Origin: an uncultured Flavobacteriales bacterium
Lineage (GTDB): Bacteria; Bacteroidota; Bacteroidia; Flavobacteriales; Flavobacteriaceae
Assembly: GCA_913058295.1 (NCBI GenBank)
Contig: CAJXRD010000002.1
Coordinates: 62,001 to 126,000, forward strand
Length of the DNA stretch: 64,000 nucleotides
Reading direction: 5' to 3'
Shown here: one piece after another, positions 52,283 through 61,572 of the stretch
How positions within the stretch are numbered: position 1 is the stretch's first letter
Layout of the letters: each line of letters begins with the position of its first letter
Made by a program: the position numbers and the translations under genes
Notes under the pieces: generated by a model
The model's database searches: none
The model's input: only the letters and a program-made list of their open reading frames with translations
Told to the model about the DNA's origin: nothing

Positions 52283-53116
52283 TTAAAGCTTAAAAGTTAC
52301 CACTGGAATATTAGAGTGATTAACTAAGTCTTCACTAATACTTCCTGCAAAGAAATGTGCTAAGCCTCTTCTTCCGTGTGTTGGCAATGCAATAATATCT
52401 GCTCCTACTTTATTACTATAATTAAAGATTCCATCTTCAACGGTGTAATCATTATAATAATCCACTTGGTCCAATAAATTTAAAGCATCGGCTTTAGTTA
52501 AGAAATTATGTACTCGGGTATCTATTTCCTTTGTACTTCTATAATTTTGACCAGGAAGATTTATATATAGTAATTTTACTTTAGCATTGGTAAGAGTACT
52601 TAATAATTTTAAAGCATTATTAAAAGCATTTATATTCTCTTCGGCAAAATCACAAGCAAACACAGCTTTTTCAGCATTAAAGTTCTTCGTTTCTTTTTTA
52701 ACAACAAGTACGGGAATGTCTGAGTTTCTAACCACTTTTTCAGTATTAGACCCTACAAAAACTTCGCTTAACCCACTACTACCGTGTGATCCCATAATAA
52801 TAAGGTCCGCTTCGTTTTCTATAGCGACTGCATTTAGTTCGTTAAAGTTTTTATAGCTATAAACAGAATCGGTGATGGTAATTCCGTCTAAATAATCTTT
52901 GTCTAAAAACTCTTTAAACCTCTTTTCTGCAAGTTTTAAATAATACATTCCCTCTAGCATTTCTTTAGAATTGGAACTAGTTAAAACGGTATCTGGGATT
53001 CCCAACATATGAAGGGCAATAATTTCGGCATCGTGTTTTTTTGCTAAATTAGAAGCTACTTCTAATGCATATTCAGAGCATTCTGAAAAATCAACTGGGA
53101 CTAATATTTTTTTCAT
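52283..53116 (-). CDS. Universal stress protein, two-domain (second copy)
   Basis: 277 aa. First Usp domain begins MKKILVPVDFSECSEYALEV and contains DLIIMGSHGSSGLSEVFVGSN (ATP-binding glycine motif, about 109-129). The second ends IIALPTHGRRGLAHFFAGS, a partial motif (about 245). Encoded directly behind hpf (49-base gap), in the same direction, so probably cotranscribed from the FNR-type promoter of hpf. Distinct from the usp at 49817, whose second domain is more degenerate. Confidence 0.9.
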   Translation of the reverse strand: MKKILVPVDFSECSEYALEVASNLAKKHDAEIIALHMLGIPDTVLTSSNSKEMLEGMYYLKLAEKRFKEFLDKDYLDGITITDSVYSYKNFNELNAVAIENEADLIIMGSHGSSGLSEVFVGSNTEKVVRNSDIPVLVVKKETKNFNAEKAVFACDFAEENINAFNNALKLLSTLTNAKVKLLYINLPGQNYRSTKEIDTRVHNFLTKADALNLLDQVDYYNDYTVEDGIFNYSNKVGADIIALPTHGRRGLAHFFAGSISEDLVNHSNIPVVTFKL

Positions 53117-53165
53117 TTTAATCTATTTAATTGGTTTTAATTTCAAAAAATTATTTCTATTATTC

Positions 53166-53465
53166 CTAATGTTGAATAAGGGATGCTTTTCTTTTTCTTA
53201 ATTGCTTCTCTAGGTCTGAAATGGTGTTTCTTGCTGCTAATTCAAAGTTTTTTTCTTTAGAAGAAGCGAAAATTTTAGGGCCAGGAATGCTTAACTCAAT
53301 CTCACAAATATTTCCAACACCAGCAGCATCATTTTCTAATTTGAAAAATACATTTGCATTGATGATTGTGCTGTATTTATTTCCTAATTTATTTAATTTT
53401 TTAGTTACTATTTCAGTCATAGAATCACTGGTAAGCATCTTTACATATTGAATGTTTATAGTCAT
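53166..53465 (-). CDS. hpf: Ribosome hibernation-promoting factor (HPF/RaiA family)
   Basis: 99-aa short HPF/RaiA protein. Binds the 30S subunit and inactivates ribosomes in stationary or anoxic phase. TINIQYVKMLTSDSMTEIVT at the start, then NANVFFKLENDAAGVGNICE, and a basic end KQLRKRKASL. The start at 53465 fits the -7 box at 53490-53497; a longer start at 53492 would lie inside that box. Followed by a universal stress protein gene. Confidence 0.88.
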   Translation of the reverse strand: MTINIQYVKMLTSDSMTEIVTKKLNKLGNKYSTIINANVFFKLENDAAGVGNICEIELSIPGPKIFASSKEKNFELAARNTISDLEKQLRKRKASLIQH

Positions 53466-53489
53466 AATTATTGGTTTTAAATTGTATTT

Positions 53490-53497
53490 CAAATTTA
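53490..53497 (-). promoter_or_regulatory. Promoter -7 box of hpf-usp
   Basis: On the minus strand TAAATTTG matches TAnnTTTG exactly, 24 bases before the hpf ATG. Confidence 0.7.
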
Positions 53498-53520
53498 ACG
53501 ATTTGTATGCTAAAATAGTA

Positions 53521-53532
53521 TGATATATGTCA
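53521..53532. promoter_or_regulatory. FNR/CRP-like dyad before hpf-usp
   Basis: TGATATATGTCA has a TGAT half and a TGAC half (one mismatch to a perfect dyad). Its centre lies 29.5 bp upstream of the -7 box edge, exactly as for the site at 50720 before the other usp operon. Confidence 0.58.
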
Positions 53533-53563
53533 GAATTATAAATACATTAACAAAACAAAGGGT

Positions 53564-53571
53564 TATTTTTG
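53564..53571 (+). promoter_or_regulatory. Promoter -7 box of the PLP decarboxylase gene
   Basis: TATTTTTG matches TAnnTTTG exactly and lies 30 bases upstream of the ATG at 53601. This supports that start and not the earlier one at 53520. Confidence 0.65.
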
Positions 53572-53600
53572 CATCGCTAAAAAGCGTACAAAATAAGAAT

Positions 53601-55037
53601 ATGAAAAAGAATAATGCCACACTACAACTTTCTAAAGAAGAAATGAGGTTGTATGGTTATAAGGTAGTAGATGCCATTGTGGAACACTTTGATAATCAGG
53701 ATAAAAAACTTCCAGTTTCTAAAGGAACTAGAAAAGAAATGGACCATTTGTTTTTGGAAGAAGCTCCAGAAAATGCTATGAACGCAACTGCTGTATTGGA
53801 TTTTGTGTTAAAAGAAGTGGTTACAAAAAGCACTATTGTATCGCACCCCAAAGCCTTTTCTTTTGTGCCTGGGCCAAGTAATTATATCAGTGCAATGGCC
53901 GATACTTTGGCTACTGGCTTTAATATTTTTTCTGGTGGATGGGCAGCTTCTCCAGCTGCAGCAGAACTAGAAGTTGTTACTTTAAATTGGTTGTTGAAGA
54001 TTTTCGGTTTTCCTGTAAAAAAAGGAGGAGGTATTTTTACAAGTGGTGGTTCTATGGCAAACCTTACTGCAATTGTTACTGCAAGAAAAATTAAATGTGG
54101 GGATGATTTTTCTAAGGCAGTGATTTACCTTTCAGATCAAGCGCATTCTTCCAATATAAAAGCAATAAGAGTATTGGGATTTAAAAAAGAACAAATCCGA
54201 ATTATTCCTACGAATTTAGAATTTAAATTTTCATTAAATAAATTAAAGAATGCCATTGCAAGAGATCGATTAGGTGGATTAAAACCTTTTTGTTTAATTG
54301 CAACAGCAGGAACTACTAATACAGGTACCGTAGATCCTCTTTCTGAGATTGCTGCAATTTGTAAAAAGGAAAACATATGGTTTCATATTGATGGAGCCTA
54401 TGGTGGTGCAGCGATTCTTTCCAAAGACGGAAAGAAAATGTTAAAAGGTATAGAAAAAGCAGATTCATTAACAGTAGATCCGCACAAATGGTTTTTTCAA
54501 CCTTATGAAATGGGTTGTTTATTGGTTAGAAATATCAATCATTTAAAAGGCACATTTACCGAAACTCCAGAATATTTAAAGGATGTAGAAGGTAATAAAT
54601 CTGAAATAAATTTTTACGATCACGGGGTTCAATTAACCAGAAGATTTAGAGCATTAAAATTCTATATGTCTATTAAAACATTTGGCTTAGGGGAATTTAG
54701 AAAGGCGATTACATACAATATAAAATTAGCAGAAGAGGTAGAGGAATGTTTGCGAAATAGCCCACAATGGGAAGTTATTTCGCCAGCTACTTTGGCTGTA
54801 ATAAACTTTAGATATAACCCTATTGATGAAAATCTTAATGAGAAAAAATTAGATGCTTTGAATCAATATATTTCTGAGCAAGTAGTTGCAAGCCAAGAAG
54901 CATTATTAGTAACAACTATTCTACATGGACAAACGGTTTTAAGGATGTGTTTAATAAATCCAAGAACTACCATGGAAGATATTAAAGAGACCTTTGCCCT
55001 TTGTAACAAAATAGCTGAAACTCAAAAACCATTTTAA
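53601..55037 (+). CDS. PLP-dependent amino acid decarboxylase (group II)
   Basis: 478 aa, start chosen at 53601 behind a TAnnTTTG box. Motifs: HPKAFSFVPGPSNY, GGIFTSGGSMANLTA (about 163), WFHIDGAYGGAA (about 285) and SLTVDPHKWFFQPYEMG with the PLP lysine (about 321). This is the glutamate/aromatic-amino-acid/cysteine-sulfinate decarboxylase superfamily; the aromatic and acidic specificities cannot be told apart from the visible motifs. Given the amino acid catabolism theme a tyrosine/DOPA-type role is possible, but this is not shown. Confidence 0.85.
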   Translation: MKKNNATLQLSKEEMRLYGYKVVDAIVEHFDNQDKKLPVSKGTRKEMDHLFLEEAPENAMNATAVLDFVLKEVVTKSTIVSHPKAFSFVPGPSNYISAMADTLATGFNIFSGGWAASPAAAELEVVTLNWLLKIFGFPVKKGGGIFTSGGSMANLTAIVTARKIKCGDDFSKAVIYLSDQAHSSNIKAIRVLGFKKEQIRIIPTNLEFKFSLNKLKNAIARDRLGGLKPFCLIATAGTTNTGTVDPLSEIAAICKKENIWFHIDGAYGGAAILSKDGKKMLKGIEKADSLTVDPHKWFFQPYEMGCLLVRNINHLKGTFTETPEYLKDVEGNKSEINFYDHGVQLTRRFRALKFYMSIKTFGLGEFRKAITYNIKLAEEVEECLRNSPQWEVISPATLAVINFRYNPIDENLNEKKLDALNQYISEQVVASQEALLVTTILHGQTVLRMCLINPRTTMEDIKETFALCNKIAETQKPF

Positions 55038-55043
55038 TTTTTT

Positions 55044-55078
55044 GTCATTCAGAACGGAACTTGTGTAGTGAAGAATCT
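55044..55078. repeat. Palindromic GTCATTC repeat, copy 9
   Basis: GTCATTCAGAACGGAACTTG followed by TGTAGTGAAGAATCT, with a further AATCTT/AAGATT hairpin immediately after. Same arrangement as copy 2. Lies between the PLP decarboxylase and flavoprotein genes. Confidence 0.72.
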
Positions 55079-55101
55079 TAAAAAAAAGATTAAAAACTAA
55101 A

Positions 55102-56328
55102 TTGACAACAAAAACAGACATAATTGTTATAGGCGGAGGAGCCGCGGGTTTTTTTACAGCGATAAATATTGCTGAAAACGATCCGAAATTAAAAATCATT
55201 CTATTAGAAAGAGGGACTAATGTGCTTACTAAAGTTAAAGTTTCTGGTGGGGGAAGATGCAATGTCACTCATGCTGAATTTATTCCCAAAGAACTTACCC
55301 AAAATTACCCCAGAGGAGAAAAAGAATTGCTAGGTCCTTTTCATACCTTTATGACTGGTGATACCATTGAATGGTTTGAGAAAAGGGGAGTGCCTTTAAA
55401 AATTGAAGAGGATGGCAGGATGTTTCCGGAGAGTAATACGTCTCAAACGATTATCGATTGTTTCTTAAACGAAACGGAAAGATTAGGAGTTGCCATTTTA
55501 AAAAACCATTCGGTAAAAGAAATTCAAAAAGAAAAGGATATTTGGCAGATTTCTACTGAAAAAGGAAATTTCACTTCAGAAAAATTAGTAATGGCTACGG
55601 GGAGTAGCACTAAGGTTTGGGATCTCATTAAAAAACTAGGGCATACCATTATTCCTCCCGTCCCTTCCTTATTTACTTTTAATATTAATGATGATCGAAT
55701 AAAGGAGTTGCCAGGAATTGCAACCCCAGCATCGGTGCAAGTAGTTTCAAAAAATAACAAGCTAAAATTAGAATCTGAAGGGCCTTTGCTTATAACCCAT
55801 AAAGGATTAAGTGGCCCTGCCATATTAAAATTATCGGCTTGGGGTGCAAAGGAATTGAATACTGAAAATTATCAATTTAAAATTAAAGTAAATTGGTTGT
55901 TGGACCTTAGCACTGATGAAGTTTTTGAGAGTTTAAAAAGCTTACGGGAGACTAACAAGAAGCAATCACCGACTACCTATGCGCAATTAGGATTACCCAA
56001 AAGGTTATGGCAAAGTTTAGTGCTTGCTTCTGGGATTACAACTAATCAAAAATGGGCAGAAACGACCAACAAACAGCTTAAAGAATTGGCATCTCAACTT
56101 TGCGAATCTATATATCAAGTGGATGGAAAAAGTACCTTTAAAGAAGAGTTTGTGACGGCAGGAGGGGTCGATTTAAAAGAAATAGATTTTAAGCGCTATG
56201 AAAGTAAAATTCATAAAAATCTGCATTTCGCTGGGGAAGTTTTAAATATAGACGCGATAACAGGAGGGTTCAATTTTCAAAATGCTTGGACTGGAGGCTT
56301 TATTGTTGCTAAAAGTATTACGGAATGA
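55102..56328 (+). CDS. NAD(P)/FAD-dependent oxidoreductase, BaiN/HI0933 family
   Basis: 408-aa flavoprotein. TDIIVIGGGAAGFFTAINIA (residues 5-24) is the ADP-binding Rossmann motif, KVSGGGRCNVTHAEF (about 51-65) the signature of the HI0933/BaiN family, and GGFNFQNAWTGGFIVAKSI the C-terminal motif. Start is a TTG at 55102. Function in this lineage is unclear; relatives include bile acid dehydrogenases and a protein needed for reduction of nucleic-acid-linked groups. Its stop overlaps the next gene by four bases (ATGA). Confidence 0.85.
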   Translation: MTTKTDIIVIGGGAAGFFTAINIAENDPKLKIILLERGTNVLTKVKVSGGGRCNVTHAEFIPKELTQNYPRGEKELLGPFHTFMTGDTIEWFEKRGVPLKIEEDGRMFPESNTSQTIIDCFLNETERLGVAILKNHSVKEIQKEKDIWQISTEKGNFTSEKLVMATGSSTKVWDLIKKLGHTIIPPVPSLFTFNINDDRIKELPGIATPASVQVVSKNNKLKLESEGPLLITHKGLSGPAILKLSAWGAKELNTENYQFKIKVNWLLDLSTDEVFESLKSLRETNKKQSPTTYAQLGLPKRLWQSLVLASGITTNQKWAETTNKQLKELASQLCESIYQVDGKSTFKEEFVTAGGVDLKEIDFKRYESKIHKNLHFAGEVLNIDAITGGFNFQNAWTGGFIVAKSITE

Positions 56329-56852
56329 AAACCTATGTCGCATTTATAAGAGGCATTAATGTTGGAGGTCATAAAAAAATTTTAATGGCAAATTTAAGGT
56401 TGCTATTAGAAAAAGCAGGACTTCAAAATGTGCAAACCTATATCCAAAGTGGGAATGTGGTTTTTAACTCAAAAGAAGATATTTATTTAGCTACTAAAAT
56501 AAGGGAAGCTATTGAGTCAAAATATGGGTTTAAAGTACCTGTTTTGGTTAAAAAAGCAACAGAATTGAGTGAAATATTGTCAAAATGTCCATTTATTGGT
56601 GAAAAACGAGAAAAGAGTTATTTTATACTTTTAGGGGAAAGCCCGGCTAAAGAGAACATAGAATTAACAGCTGCATTTTCAAACTTGAAGGAAGAATTTC
56701 ACATCGCCGAAAACTGTGTGTATATTTACTATGCTGTGGGTGCTGGAAAAGCTAAAATGGGAGTTAATTTCTTTGAACGAAAACTAAAAGTAAAAGCCAC
56801 GGCTCGCAATTATAGAACCATGGCTAAACTTTTAGAAATGTCTACTCTTTAA
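56325..56852 (+). CDS. DUF1697 protein
   Basis: 175 aa. MKTYVAFIRGINVGGHKKIL (residues 1-20), QTYIQSGNVVF (about 39-49), then KVPVLVKKATEL form the DUF1697 pattern. The fold is known but not the function. The start overlaps the previous gene, so the two are cotranscribed. Ends within the tail of the convergent M23 peptidase gene (11-base overlap). Confidence 0.88.
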   Translation: MKTYVAFIRGINVGGHKKILMANLRLLLEKAGLQNVQTYIQSGNVVFNSKEDIYLATKIREAIESKYGFKVPVLVKKATELSEILSKCPFIGEKREKSYFILLGESPAKENIELTAAFSNLKEEFHIAENCVYIYYAVGAGKAKMGVNFFERKLKVKATARNYRTMAKLLEMSTL

Positions 56853-58239
56853 TAAGTTTTATGGTTTTAGATTGATTTTCATCGGAAACCAAAGTGATAA
56901 AATACATTCCTTTAGATAAAAAGGAAACATCCATTTCATTTATGTTACTTTCTGTATTCTTTATATTAGAAACAGATCTCCCTAACACATCTCTTATGTC
57001 TGTAGAAACAATGTTAGCTTCGGATTCTATAAATAACTTGTTTTGAAGAGGATTAGGATACACGGTTGATTGTGCAATACTACTATCTTCAGTACCAAGA
57101 ATACCAACTTCAAAAGGATGAATCACAGTTTGTCCTTGATAAGTAACTTCAAATGTCCAAGTGCCATCTAAACCGGCAGGTGCTATGCCAGAGGTATACC
57201 ACCATGAAGCATAATAATTATCAGTTAAATCATAAGTCCAATCTGTGTAAATTGCATTATCAGGACTTCTTGCTAAGAGCGAAACTTGAGTTCCTGCAAC
57301 TTGGTCTTTTAAATAAATAATAAAATAGACAGTATCCCCTTCATAAAATTGATCACTTAAATTTAGAGTTTCCGTATTGGGACATGTTGGAAAAATTGGG
57401 GGAGCACTATGTGTTGCAATTCTATTGATATAAGTGTTTAAATAGGGTTTTTGATTTTGAAACCAAGTATCTGGATTCATGGTGTTACAAGGTCCAAAAT
57501 TGGGGTCTATTAATTGATTCGCGTTATCATATACTTCAAAATGTAAATGAGGTCCGGTTGAGTTTCCAGAACTACCTATAATACCTAAAAACTCTCCCTG
57601 TGTAACATTATCTCCAATCCCTTTGGAGGTTAAAGAACCATTTTTCATATGCCCATACCATGCCGTACTTCCGTCTCCATGTTGAACATAAATAGCATTC
57701 CACATATTATTATTAAAGGAGCAACTGCGATCGTAACCCCCATCAAACTTGCCAACAATTTGCCCAGCTGCTCCAGCTATAACACGGGATTGATCATTGT
57801 CCATTTGATACCACCAAAAAGGCCAAGTAAAAATATCGACGCCTTGATGGTTATAACCACTAGAAGTGTCATATGTCCTTGTACCACAATTATAATCGGT
57901 TAATTGGTTAGGGTAGGCTGGATTTTCATCTACATAACCAGAAATTGCCCAAACAGATTCATAATCTACACCTGGAGCTTTTATTACAGGCCAAATAAAT
58001 AAAGGGTGCCCTCCTTGTTTGTTAACAGGCATTAACTTGCCTTCTTGTTGTAACTGATTTACATTTTCTTTTAATATGGAATGTATTTCAGCTCTTTGCG
58101 TTTCATTTAAACAGGGAGTATTATTCTTGTTTAGCTCTACTTCGCCGCCACCTTCAAGATTCATTTTTAAACCTTGTGCAATGGAGAGATTAAAACATAG
58201 AAGAATAAGAAAGAGTAATTTAATACCATGTGTTTTCAT
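56842..58239 (-). CDS. Secreted M23 family metallopeptidase with T9SS sorting domain
   Basis: 465 aa. Signal peptide (MKTHGIKLLFLILLCFNLSI...AQG). The M23 peptidase core covers about residues 130-250 with HQGVDIFTWP (first Zn ligands, His/Asp, about 131), AWYGHMKNGSL and SGNSTGPHLHFEVYD (His-x-His, about 225). A beta-sandwich domain follows (about 300-380), then a T9SS type A domain (VYPNPLQNKLFIES...SFLSKGMYFITL, about 395-465). Hydrolyses peptidoglycan or other Gly-rich peptides outside the cell after export through the type IX system. Confidence 0.92.
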   Translation of the reverse strand: MKTHGIKLLFLILLCFNLSIAQGLKMNLEGGGEVELNKNNTPCLNETQRAEIHSILKENVNQLQQEGKLMPVNKQGGHPLFIWPVIKAPGVDYESVWAISGYVDENPAYPNQLTDYNCGTRTYDTSSGYNHQGVDIFTWPFWWYQMDNDQSRVIAGAAGQIVGKFDGGYDRSCSFNNNMWNAIYVQHGDGSTAWYGHMKNGSLTSKGIGDNVTQGEFLGIIGSSGNSTGPHLHFEVYDNANQLIDPNFGPCNTMNPDTWFQNQKPYLNTYINRIATHSAPPIFPTCPNTETLNLSDQFYEGDTVYFIIYLKDQVAGTQVSLLARSPDNAIYTDWTYDLTDNYYASWWYTSGIAPAGLDGTWTFEVTYQGQTVIHPFEVGILGTEDSSIAQSTVYPNPLQNKLFIESEANIVSTDIRDVLGRSVSNIKNTESNINEMDVSFLSKGMYFITLVSDENQSKTIKLIKE

Positions 58240-58504
58240 AATTTTTAAATTTTATAGTTAAAAAAATATGAGGTAGGGATTATTACAATTAGGTGTAATA
58301 CGCTCAATATTAAATGGATATACTTCTAAATATAAAAAAAAAATAAATTAGTTTTAATTAAATTGTATTCTATTTTTATATAACTCCCTGATTACAATGA
58401 AATAAAGACTTGTTGTCGTTGGATTAAAAAATTAATCATTAATGTTTTTTGTAGGAATTTGGAATAACAAGTGATGAGTTCAAATAATTACAAGGTGAAT
58501 TTTA

Positions 58505-58512
58505 TATCTTTG
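58505..58512 (+). promoter_or_regulatory. Promoter -7 box of the mevalonate operon
   Basis: TATCTTTG, identical to the paa box, 18 bases before the ATG at 58531. The 5' leader would be very short. It supports the start at 58531 and not the one at 58471. Confidence 0.7.
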
Positions 58513-58530
58513 CTTTTGAAAATTATATAC

Positions 58531-59628
58531 ATGGAAACCTCCTTTTTTATTCCTAAAGCATATTCAAAACAATTAAAAGACGGTAGTGTTACCTGGCAAT
58601 CACCTAGTAATATTGCTTTGGTGAAATATTGGGGGAAATATGGAGAGCAATTGCCTAAAAACCCTTCGATTAGCTTTACATTAAATAATTGTAAAACGAT
58701 CACCGAATTAAAATATTCAAAAAAAGAAATCCCTACAGACACCTTTGATTTTGATGTCTATTTTGAAGGGGAAATTTCAAAGGATTTTAAACCAAAAATC
58801 GAAACCTTTTTTAAACGTATTGAAAAGTATTTGCCATTTTTAAAGGACTATAAATTTGAAATCCATACTACAAATACCTTTCCGCATAGTAGTGGTATTG
58901 CTTCTTCAGCAAGTGGGATGAGTGCATTGGCTTGTTGTTTGGTCGATATGGAAAGTCTTCTTTTGAAAAATGATGTCACCCAGAGCGCAGTCGAAGGGTC
59001 TTTTCTGAAAAAAGCCTCTTTCCTGGCAAGATTAGGTTCAGGTTCAGCATGTAGAAGTCTGGAAGGAGATTTAGTAGTTTGGGGAGCACATTCAAAAATT
59101 GAAGGAAGTTCTAACTTTTTTGGTGTTAAATATCCAATGAAGGTTCATAAAAACTTCAAGAATTATCAAGACACTATTTTGTTGGTTGATAAAGGAGAGA
59201 AACAAGTAAGCAGCTCTGTGGGTCATAATTTAATGCACGATCATCCTTTTTCGGAAGAACGATTTAAACAGGCAAGTAATAATTTAAGTAAATTGATTTC
59301 TGTATTAGAATTAGGAAATCTTACCGAGTTTATTAAAATTGTTGAAAGTGAAGCATTGACGCTTCATGCAATGATGATGTGCTCGATGCCTTATTTTATA
59401 TTAATGAAACCCAATACTTTGGAAATAATTAATAAAATTTGGACCTATAGATTAGAAACTAAAAGTAATATCTGTTTCACCTTAGATGCTGGAGCAAATG
59501 TTCATGTGCTTTATCCTGAAAATGAAAAGGCGAAAGTTTTGAAATTTATTAAAAATGAACTAGTTGTTTATTGTCAGAATGGGCAGTATATTTGTGACCA
59601 AATTGGATTTGGAGCAAAAAAAGTGTAA
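58531..59628 (+). CDS. mvaD: Diphosphomevalonate decarboxylase
   Basis: Makes isopentenyl diphosphate from mevalonate diphosphate. 365 aa from the ATG at 58531. PSNIALVKYWGKYGEQLPKN (about 26-45), SSGIASSASGMSALACC (about 119-135, ATP/phosphate loop) and RLGSGSACRSLEGDLVVWG (about 168-186). Residues 149-157 (VTQSAVEGS) are encoded by a GTCACCC-type palindromic repeat inserted in frame just before the LKKASFLARLGSG motif. First gene of an isoprenoid operon with the GHMP kinase and prenyltransferase. Confidence 0.92.
   Translation: METSFFIPKAYSKQLKDGSVTWQSPSNIALVKYWGKYGEQLPKNPSISFTLNNCKTITELKYSKKEIPTDTFDFDVYFEGEISKDFKPKIETFFKRIEKYLPFLKDYKFEIHTTNTFPHSSGIASSASGMSALACCLVDMESLLLKNDVTQSAVEGSFLKKASFLARLGSGSACRSLEGDLVVWGAHSKIEGSSNFFGVKYPMKVHKNFKNYQDTILLVDKGEKQVSSSVGHNLMHDHPFSEERFKQASNNLSKLISVLELGNLTEFIKIVESEALTLHAMMMCSMPYFILMKPNTLEIINKIWTYRLETKSNICFTLDAGANVHVLYPENEKAKVLKFIKNELVVYCQNGQYICDQIGFGAKKV
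58975..59001. repeat. GTCACCC repeat inside mvaD, copy 7
   Basis: GTCACCCAGAGCGCAGTCGA followed by AGGGTCT matches a GTCACCCTGAGCGCAGTCGA motif that I recall as very common between Bacteroidota genes. It starts exactly on a codon boundary (residue 149) and adds nine codons without a stop. Confidence 0.82.
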
Positions 59629-59653
59629 TTTAACCAACCAAACATAAGCCTGC

Positions 59654-60592
59654 ATGTACGGACCATTATTTTATTCAAAAATATTACTCTTTGGAGAGTA
59701 TGGAATTATTAAAGATTCTAAAGGATTATCTATTCCTTATAATTTTTATAATGGGGCTTTAAAAATGGATGAATTTCATACTGATGATACTCATAAATCC
59801 AATCAAAATTTAAAACGCTTTTCCCTTTATCTTGAAAAATTACAAAACAATGAATCTTCTTTAGTTTCTTTCGATATTGAAAAACTAAAGAGTGATGTAG
59901 AAGCTGGTTTGTATTTTGATTCTAGTATTCCACAAGGATATGGTGTAGGGAGTAGTGGTGCTTTAGTAGCTGCTATATATGATAAGTATGCAGATGATAA
60001 AATTACCATTCTTGAAAATTTAACTCGAGAAAAATTACTGACCTTAAAAAATATTTTTTCTGAAATGGAATCTTTCTTCCACGGAAAGTCTTCTGGTTTA
60101 GATCCATTAAATAGTTATTTAAGCTTGCCTATATTAATTAATTCTAAAGATAATATTGAGCCTGCAGGAATACCTTCACAGACACAAAATGGAAAAGGGG
60201 CTGTCTTTTTATTAGACAGTGGAATTACTGGAGAGACTGCACCAATGGTTCAGATTTTTATGGAAAACATGAAGCAAGAAGGTTTTCGCAATATGTTGAA
60301 AGACCAATTTGTAAAACATACCGATGCTTGTGTATCCGACTTTTTACAAGGCAATGTTAAGTCGCTCTTTGGAAATGTAAAGGAACTTTCGAAAGTTGTT
60401 TTAGATAATTTTAAGCCTATGATTCCTCAAGAGTTTCATACGCTTTGGAAAAAAGGTATTGAAACAAATACCTATTATTTAAAACTTTGTGGTTCTGGCG
60501 GTGGAGGCTATATGCTTGGATTTACCGAAGATATTGCAAAAGCTCGTTTAGCATTAAATAAATATAAACTAGAAGTAGTTTACAGTTTTTAA
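59654..60592 (+). CDS. Mevalonate kinase (GHMP family)
   Basis: 312 aa. YSKILLFGEYGIIKDSKGLS (residues 7-26) is the GHMP N-terminal motif, PQGYGVGSSGALVAAIYDKY (about 96-115) the ATP-binding loop, and LCGSGGGGYMLGF (about 279) the C-terminal glycine motif. Phosphorylates mevalonate. Follows mvaD after 25 bases. Some Bacteroidota gene sets label this protein simply as GHMP kinase; mevalonate kinase is favoured by its neighbour. Confidence 0.87.
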   Translation: MYGPLFYSKILLFGEYGIIKDSKGLSIPYNFYNGALKMDEFHTDDTHKSNQNLKRFSLYLEKLQNNESSLVSFDIEKLKSDVEAGLYFDSSIPQGYGVGSSGALVAAIYDKYADDKITILENLTREKLLTLKNIFSEMESFFHGKSSGLDPLNSYLSLPILINSKDNIEPAGIPSQTQNGKGAVFLLDSGITGETAPMVQIFMENMKQEGFRNMLKDQFVKHTDACVSDFLQGNVKSLFGNVKELSKVVLDNFKPMIPQEFHTLWKKGIETNTYYLKLCGSGGGGYMLGFTEDIAKARLALNKYKLEVVYSF

Positions 60593-60643
60593 TATTCTAT
60601 TCTTTTTATAAGATCAAGCTAACATCTTTTTTTAATTGAACCT

Positions 60644-61540
60644 ATGTTAAGTAGAAAACAAAAATACTTTTTCCTTAAGTTTTTCAGTTTGTTTTCCATT
60701 GTTAGAGGCTATAATGTTTTGGTTATAATTATAGCACAATATCTTACTTCTGTTTATATACTTGCGCCACAATTATCCCTAAAAGAAATTCTATTCGATG
60801 TTAATTTATTTATGATCGTTTTGGCTTCTGCAACTGCAATAGCTTCGGGTTATATTATTAATAATTTTTACGACAGTGATAAGGATCTAATAAACAGACC
60901 TAGAAAAACAATGCTAGATCGTTTGGTAAGTCAACGTACAAAATTGACTTCCTATTTTGTATTAAATTTTCTTTCTGTGATTTTTGCAAGCTATGTGTCT
61001 TTTAAAGCAGTAGTGTTTTTCTCCTTATACATATTTGGAATTTGGTTTTATTCTCATAAACTTAAAAAATATCCCTTCGTTGGTAATTTTGTAGCTGCAA
61101 CACTTGCAGTTATTCCATTTTTCGCAGTATTTATTTATTATAAGAATTTTGATTTAGTCATATTTGTTCACGCCACTTTTCTGTTTATTATTATTTCTAT
61201 GCGGGAGTTGATTAAAGATTTAGAAAATTTAAAAGGAGATCTAGCACAGAATTATAGAACAATTCCAGTTGTATATGGCAGTAAAGTTTCAAAAGTAATG
61301 CTCACCTTTCTATGTTTGCTAACTTTAGTGCCAACCTATTTATTAATAGTTAAATACGATATAGGTTATATGGACTTCTTTTTCTACGGAAGTATTTTTG
61401 CCTTAATTATATTTATTATTATTTTATGGAAATCTAATAAGAAACTGCATTATGTATTACTCCATAACATATTAAAATTCATTATTGTAGCTGGAGTTTT
61501 TAGTATTGCATTAATCAACCTGAATAGAATTTCTTTATAA
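60644..61540 (+). CDS. UbiA-family prenyltransferase
   Basis: 298 aa, with about eight hydrophobic helices. NNFYDSDKDLINRPRKTMLD (about 90-109) is the first Asp-rich motif and LIKDLENLKGDLAQNYRTIP (about 189-208) the second, which bind the prenyl diphosphate via magnesium. Bacteroidota proteins at this locus are often labelled geranylgeranylglycerol-phosphate geranylgeranyltransferase; the true acceptor is unknown. Third gene of the isoprenoid block, 51 bases after the kinase. Confidence 0.85.
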   Translation: MLSRKQKYFFLKFFSLFSIVRGYNVLVIIIAQYLTSVYILAPQLSLKEILFDVNLFMIVLASATAIASGYIINNFYDSDKDLINRPRKTMLDRLVSQRTKLTSYFVLNFLSVIFASYVSFKAVVFFSLYIFGIWFYSHKLKKYPFVGNFVAATLAVIPFFAVFIYYKNFDLVIFVHATFLFIIISMRELIKDLENLKGDLAQNYRTIPVVYGSKVSKVMLTFLCLLTLVPTYLLIVKYDIGYMDFFFYGSIFALIIFIIILWKSNKKLHYVLLHNILKFIIVAGVFSIALINLNRISL

Positions 61541-61572
61541 ATTATTTGATAGTTTTTTTATACTTTTAGAAG

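Noticed and set aside
53520-53600. Earlier start of the PLP decarboxylase (27 extra residues)
   Set aside because: The extension overlaps the TAnnTTTG promoter box at 53564-53571 and has no family-like sequence.
60644-61540. Archaeal-type ether lipid synthesis
   Set aside because: UbiA homologues with this label are common in Bacteroidota and motifs do not prove the acceptor. The mevalonate genes are typical for the family and do not show archaeal transfer.
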